Origin: Vespa crabro
Taxonomy: Eukaryota; Arthropoda; Insecta; Hymenoptera; Vespidae
Assembly: GCF_910589235.1 (NCBI RefSeq)
Contig: NC_060978.1
Coordinates: 2,680,877 to 2,744,876, forward strand
Length of the DNA stretch: 64,000 bases
Direction: 5' to 3'
Positions 59,494 through 64,000 of the stretch are shown here, one piece after another. The notes below the pieces were generated by a model, which was given only the letters and a program-made list of their open reading frames with translations, was not told where the DNA came from and did no database searches. The position numbers were made by a program, and so were the translations under genes. Positions within the stretch are counted from its first letter, which is position 1, and the number at the start of each line of letters is the position of its first letter.

Positions 59494-60415
59494 CCACCTA
59501 CTTCCGTACTATCTTCCACCGATAAATTCCATTTGAATTTATCTATTCCCGATCGATTCAAAGAGAGATAGAATATAACTTCGTCGATCTTATATAAAAC
59601 TCCATACGTGGAAAATCGTAAAACGAAACAAGAGAAGTCAATTCGTACATGTGAATGAAAATCTCACTGTATTAAAATCGTACCGAGTTATATTCGTAGA
59701 AAGAAGAATTTTTATCTCTGGATAATTTCGAATATCACGAATGGAATTTTTCACGGGTATTACGTGAAAATACCGATTTATTCCTTCGATTCCATTCGTA
59801 ATACAAATATATAAGATAAGAAATAATTCGCATGGAAAAGAGATTTTAGAAATAAATTCGAACAACTATATCGTACACTTTTATATTAGATTTTTTTTTT
59901 CTATATATTAGATATCGATTATAATTGACAAGATAAACGTGTAAATGAATATCGATACGAATATCAATACATATCGATAATTTCAAAAGCGTTCCAGCTT
60001 CTCATCGAATTATTATCACCGTAATGTAGATTATCGATATCGGATAAAAAAAAAAAAAATGAAAAAAAAAAAAAAGAAAAAAAGAAAAAGATAAAAAAGG
60101 AAAAAGAAAAAAATAATAGAAATGAAATGGTCCCAAAGTGGTTTTATTAAAGGAATCGAATCGAACATAATCCTATATAATTTTTACTCTCTTTTTACTT
60201 CGCTAAAAGAAATATTGCCCGGTCAATTAATGATAAAAACATTTGATTAAACGGACAACTCTATGTATCTATCAATTTTATAAAATGATAGAGAACCTCG
60301 CGTAAGAACTCATCTAATAAAAGTACCATGGGCAACAATAGCAACGCGTACGTCGTTTAACCTAGAAACGCTAATACGATTAATGTAACAAGATTTTCTT
60401 CGTTGACAGGCGAAC

Positions 60416-60598
60416 ATGCACTCGCGTAACAGAACGTTTCGCAGTACTTATCTCGACTCGTCCATCGAAAACGTTCTCATGGCACTCCGCGACTGGCTAA
60501 CTCTCAAAACATGCTACGCAAACTCGTTATTATCTCGAGCATTCAATATCATTCTATGCGAACTTCCGTTAAACTATTTATGTACGTACCTAGCTTAG
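60416..60598 (+). other. unassigned 60-codon ORF just after an acceptor-like site
   Basis: A moderate acceptor (TTTTCTTCGTTGACAG, AG at about 60409-60410) is followed by an ATG at 60416 and 60 open codons to TAG. The peptide starts MHSRNRTFRSTYLDSSIE and is mixed polar/hydrophobic without repeats. It could be a start-containing exon or a short ORF. No family was recognised. Confidence 0.17.
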
Positions 60599-60629
60599 CT
60601 TGATAAACACGATTTCCTCAAAACTTTTC

Positions 60630-60700
60630 TCTACCATCACTACCACCATCACTACCACTATCACTACCACCACCATCACCACTATCATCATCATCATCCC
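60630..60700. repeat. degenerate (CAY)n trinucleotide repeat
   Basis: Alternating CATCAC, TACCAC and CATCAT units over about 70 bases. Confidence 0.9.
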
Positions 60701-60981
60701 CTTGGCTCCGTAAAATGTTTTGTTAACGTATATCAGACGCATCTACGTAAGTACAATAGTACGTAGTACGAAGTACAGAATGATCAATCTTATTTTTGAT
60801 GAACCTTGTAAAAATTTATATCACTTTATATCACTTTTTGGTTTTTTCTTTTTTTTCTTTTCTTTTCTTTGATTAAACGGTAAATGAAAATCAATGATAT
60901 ATAAAAGTTTTTTAATAAACGTTTGATCGTTCTACTGTTTGATCGTAACCACTTGTTAATTAATTGATATATTAATTTTAA
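60701..60981. other. AT-rich spacer
   Basis: Short duplicated phrase (ATCACTTTAT) near 60820-60836, and a T/C tract at 60840-60870. No gene was recognised. Confidence 0.6.
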
Positions 60982-61338
60982 CCGTCCCCAAATAATAATT
61001 TGAAATCGTTCATTCATTTCGACAAATATTGGTTATTCAAAGACATATTTATCTCGAACTATATACGATTAATCTCGAGGGGACTAAGGTCGTGGTCCAG
61101 GTTAATTTACAAGATACCTTTGACCGCATTGAAGATTCTTGTCAAAGAATTCGAAGTATGTTGGGAATACCTGAGTATATTTGACAATAGACTCGTGAAG
61201 AGACTAGAAGGAATTTGTTTTCCTCCATCTAATATGGACAAATTACTTTCAAAACATTTAATCAAATATATAACTTTGAATACGAACGTATTCATTCGTG
61301 AATACATCATAGATAGAATGATATCTTTTCAAATTTAG
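60982..61338 (+). CDS. longest repeat-free ORF, 118 codons, unknown protein
   Basis: This frame is open for 118 codons in AT-rich DNA, free of simple repeats, and ends with TAG at 61336-61338. It has no early ATG (the first in-frame ATG is near codon 85, MDKLLSKHL). It would therefore have to be an exon or a decayed fragment. The peptide is basic with scattered aromatic residues (FDKYWLFKDIFISNYIRL onward) and has no clear transmembrane segment. A 67-codon minus frame overlaps it. An AT-rich window of 64 kb may produce one such frame by chance. No family was recognised. Confidence 0.18.
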   Translation, partial: PSPNNNLKSFIHFDKYWLFKDIFISNYIRLISRGLRSWSRLIYKIPLTALKILVKEFEVCWEYLSIFDNRLVKRLEGICFPPSNMDKLLSKHLIKYITLNTNVFIREYIIDRMISFQI

Positions 61339-62430
61339 AAATACACATTGAAACTGTGTAAAAGTAACTTAACAAATTCGTACGTATTAATAAAGCATTT
61401 TTTAATGCTTAAATTATAGGGTTAATAGAACGTAGAGAAAAAAGAAAACGAAGAAAAAAAAAAAAATAAAAAGAATAAAAAAAAAGAAAAACCAGCAGCT
61501 TAGATAAGATAAGGTACAATTTTATCGAGATCGATCGATGAGAAAAATGTATTCCCGTAAATCGAAAGGCGCCCGTACGCGTCAGTACGCACGATTATCT
61601 TCGCTACTATGGTAAATGCAAGGAGCTTCCTCTATCCTTGGACGTACATGCAAACATGAGTACACGTTCGTATATATCCACGCTTCTTCTCTCCTAAGCT
61701 AAACGTATTTCGTGTCTGAAAGACGTGAATGGTCCTCCCTCCTTACCACGTCCGACTTCTTCTCAGCATTATTTTCCAACTTGGTGGATCCAAGCCAGGA
61801 TCGACTGATCGCCTTTGAGAACGATCCGCTCTAAAATCCAATGATCCGTCGGTCGCTGCCAAGAACACGAATTTTGGACGTGGAATTTTAAGGGATGGAA
61901 AGAGAACGTAATGCTTACTGGGCCCCGGTCGTCGAGTGCATCTCGAACGTGTTAGAAAAAAAAGAAAAGAAAGAGAGAGAGAGAGAGAGAGGAAAAAAAT
62001 AGGGGCCAAACCATTCGTATCTTTAAAACTTTTTCGCGTTATTTTGAAGTCCTCATAATAGATTGAACGGAAGGAATGGCTGTCCTAGTTTTACAAACGG
62101 GAAATTTCTTTTTCGATAGATATAGATAAAGTAATGGTCGTTAGATATATATGTAATACCACTTACATATTTCCTTCCATCAAGAATATGGATGATAATA
62201 GAAATAAAGAATAAAGATTAAAGAATAAATAAATAAAACAAAAAAGTAGGAAAAATAATGGGAACCTAAGAGAGAAAAAGAGAAAGAAAACATAAAAGAA
62301 GAAAAAAAAAAGAAAGAAAAAAACGTCAACTTCGTACACGTGTGTACATACACAATATATTATATATATATATATATATACACATAGGTATATGTACTTA
62401 CATACATATGTTTTCTCGACACGACCGTCG
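61339..62430. other. spacer, AT-rich with CpG-richer middle
   Basis: AAGCATT/AATGCTT hairpin-like dyad near 61395-61412, A-rich DNA at 61435-61490, and a CpG-richer stretch at 61560-61960 open in a minus frame (61743-62009) with no motif. Short (GA)n at 61974-61990, A/G tract at 62275-62320 and (TA)n at about 62355-62380. Confidence 0.55.
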
Positions 62431-62460
62431 GATACTCACCTGAAACAGAAAGATAACGTT
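62431..62460 (-). promoter_or_regulatory. candidate recursive splice site (3'SS joined to 5'SS)
   Basis: On the minus strand a pyrimidine-rich tract (CGTTATCTTTCTGTTTCAG, plus 62440-62458) is followed directly by GTGAGTATCC. It is thus both a consensus acceptor and a consensus donor, with the junction between 62440 and 62439. This is the layout of a ratchet point in a long intron. As an ordinary acceptor it would start an exon open for only 13 codons. As an ordinary donor it would end an exon with stops nearby. Confidence 0.4.
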
Positions 62461-62506
62461 GGAATTAATTATATGCGGGCGAGCTCGTGTGTCGACGTAG
62501 GGGCCG

Positions 62507-62556
62507 TTATCGGTGGATAAACGATTTATCCATTATCGGTCGAACCGATTTATCGG
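62507..62556. promoter_or_regulatory. cluster of TTATC/GATAA cores in nested dyads
   Basis: In 50 bases there are five TATC/GATA cores in alternating orientation. They are arranged in perfect dyads: GGATAAA-CGA-TTTATCC (62515-62531), ATCGGT-CGA-ACCGAT (62535-62549) and CCGAT-TT-ATCGG (62545-62556). Flanking bases do not fit the strict WGATAR form, so a GATA-factor role is only a guess. A dimer-binding site or structured RNA element is also possible. Confidence 0.35.
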
Positions 62557-63560
62557 ACAGCCCGGCATCGAACGTTAATCTCGTTGTCCTGGGATGACGA
62601 CGGAATCGTGCCTCCGACCGCGACAAAATCGTGATAGAATCGCATACCATAAAATGGAAGAGAAAGAATGCGAGAAGGGGTTATAGTTCGGGTTTGGTTT
62701 GGGAACGGGGAGAAGCTGACGGATTGGAAACTACGAAATATGTTTCTAGGTACGACCATGGGGAAACAAGATAGACGTAATAACGATATATCGTGATAGG
62801 AGAAGGGAAAAAAAAAAAGATAGAAAAGAAGAAAAAAAAAATAGAAAAATAAAACGAAACAACGAACGAATGGTTGGAACCCTGATGAAAAAATATTTCG
62901 GAAATATAAATGTGTTGACGCATATGTATATGCAACATACAGACACATACATACAAATGTACGAAAAATTTGCGCGCTTGTGTGTATATGTGTGTATATC
63001 TATAAGCGAATGATATATCATATTAAACCACACCAGCCAAATGTAATAGATTTAATAACTGGGCCAATCGAGATATCGTAATCGCAAGTTTATCGTACCG
63101 ATTTAATTACCTATTCCGAGAGAACTAATGGTAATCGACAGAGAAAAGCTATTGATTATTGTTAAAAGAGAACGCTCGAAAAAGGGACTTCCTTGAAATA
63201 ACATATTATATTTTTTCGAAGAGAACGAGAGATATATACTTTATTAAATAAACAATATAGTTCGTTAAAGTAACAATAGATAAAATTGAAAATACATTGA
63301 ATAAGGGTCGTTGACGAATGTTGCAACTTCATCAAAAGATCGATATGTCCTTTGGAAAATAATTATTTAGTATATTGATCTGAAATGGGACCCCGTTCGC
63401 GTTTTATTAAAATCTATCTTGCTTTTTTTGACTTTTAATTATTTTAACAAACATTGGAATGAAACAAGTCCTATTTACGGCGAATGTAAACGGGAAGAAT
63501 TAAAAATAACAAAAAGAAAAAAAGACAAAAAAAAAAGACAAAATGCCATTATCATAAAAA
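62557..63560. other. GC-richer stretch then AT-rich DNA
   Basis: 62557-62770 is repeat-free and open on the minus strand (part of a 132-codon frame, 62550-62948, whose N-terminal half is Phe-rich repeat). Its C-terminal 65 residues look mixed, but no motif is seen. The DNA from 62800 is A-rich, then mixed AT-rich. Confidence 0.5.
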
Positions 63561-63564
63561 CGAA

Positions 63565-63570
63565 GAAGAC

Positions 63571-63609
<39 letters not shown>

Positions 63610-63625
63610 AACGATGACGACGATT
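63565..63625. repeat. (GAC)n trinucleotide array
   Basis: About 20 GAC/AAC/GAT units. An opposite-orientation (GTC)n tract lies at 63781-63795, so the two arms could pair. Confidence 0.95.
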
Positions 63626-63780
63626 ATTATATTCGTATTTCCTTCCATAAAAGGAGCACAGTAGAACCGGCGGTTAATGAAGCCGAGGTTAACTTTGAAA
63701 ATGAAATTTTAACGTTATAACGGCGAGAACGTTTTCGCACGCGCGTACGACATTTATTACCGCGAAATTTGAAAAGCTGC

Positions 63781-63800
63781 GTCGTCGTCGTCGTCGACGA
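63781..63800. repeat. short (GTC)n tract
   Basis: Five GTC units followed by GACGA, itself a small dyad (GTCGTCGAC). Confidence 0.9.
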
Positions 63801-63888
63801 TCCAACCACAGCGAAATATATACGATGAAATTTCTCTCCCGCAGCCACGAAACGAAAATTATTTGTAACTGTGAGCCTTGTATAAACA

Positions 63889-63890
<2 letters not shown>

Positions 63891-63940
<50 letters not shown>

Positions 63941-63955
63941 CGTGTGTGTGTGTGT
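63891..63955. repeat. (TA)n-(TG)n microsatellite
   Basis: About 40 bases of TA pass into about 24 bases of TG with one CG interruption. Confidence 0.97.
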
Positions 63956-64000
63956 AACGACAGAGTGGGCACACATTTAGAACATTTCATATATGTACGT

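Larger units (their letters stand above)
57564..60415. other. spacer with repeat-free regulatory-like stretch
   Basis: (TA)n at 57758-57794, GAAA-GA array at 57905-57983, a repeat-free GC-richer stretch at 58110-58395, TG/TA repeats at 58455-58503, TTGC array at 59463-59493 and A-rich DNA at 60045-60120. A 79-codon GTG-opened, Lys-rich frame at 59191-59430 is unrecognised. A CGCGAA/TTCGCG dyad sits near 59130-59146. Confidence 0.55.

Noticed and set aside
60637..60700. CAY repeat as a His-rich coding tract.
   Set aside because: No open frame of useful length surrounds it and no splice signals fit.

Overview
This window reads as nuclear DNA from an animal, most plausibly an insect and possibly a hymenopteran (bee, wasp or ant). 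It is roughly two-thirds A+T by eye, but CpG-containing words such as TCGA, CGAA and ACGT are common, so CpG is not strongly depleted. It is full of simple-sequence repeats, above all (GA)n/(TC)n. I saw no operons, no long ORFs and no prokaryotic signals. The taxon is inferred from composition only, because no recognisable gene anchors it.

I recognise no known protein, tRNA, rRNA, snRNA, conserved microRNA or transposon here. Nearly all open frames above 60 codons are translations of microsatellites (Ser/Leu, Arg/Glu, Tyr/Ile, Lys, Phe runs) or stop-poor stretches open in several frames at once. The window is best described as intron and/or intergenic sequence, possibly part of one or more very long introns. 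About a dozen short, non-repetitive open frames or exon-like segments are listed at low confidence. The better ones have a pyrimidine tract plus AG directly before an open frame: 8818-9015 (minus), 21622-21845, 23272-23655 and 42001-42335.

Layout. 1-760: moderately GC-rich start, with a 23-bp tandem duplication. 760-5190: AT-rich, SSR-dense, with a minus-strand 3'/5' splice-site juxtaposition at 4500/4501. 5190-6850: CpG-richer promoter/first-exon-like stretch. 6850-16700: SSR desert with CpG-rich islets at 8100-8350 and 9280-9440. 16800-24400: (TAG)n array and three GC-richer exon-like islands (21.3-22.0, 23.0-23.9 kb). 24400-30100: AT-rich, with repeat-free stretches that resemble regulatory DNA (26.5 and 28.3 kb). 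30150 and 38896: two complementary tetranucleotide arrays. 31-45 kb: mixed. 45.4-45.7 kb: CpG-rich islet with an ATG-initiated 68-codon ORF. 47.77-47.9 kb: a strong G-quadruplex motif. 48-64 kb: AT-rich, ending in a GATA-core dyad cluster and a second minus-strand splice juxtaposition at 62439/62440.

The most interesting hypothesis is that the two minus-strand 'pyrimidine tract-CAG|GT' juxtapositions, about 58 kb apart, are recursive (ratchet) splice points in a very long minus-strand intron. This is inference from motif quality only. It needs splice-junction or nascent RNA data and cross-species conservation to test.
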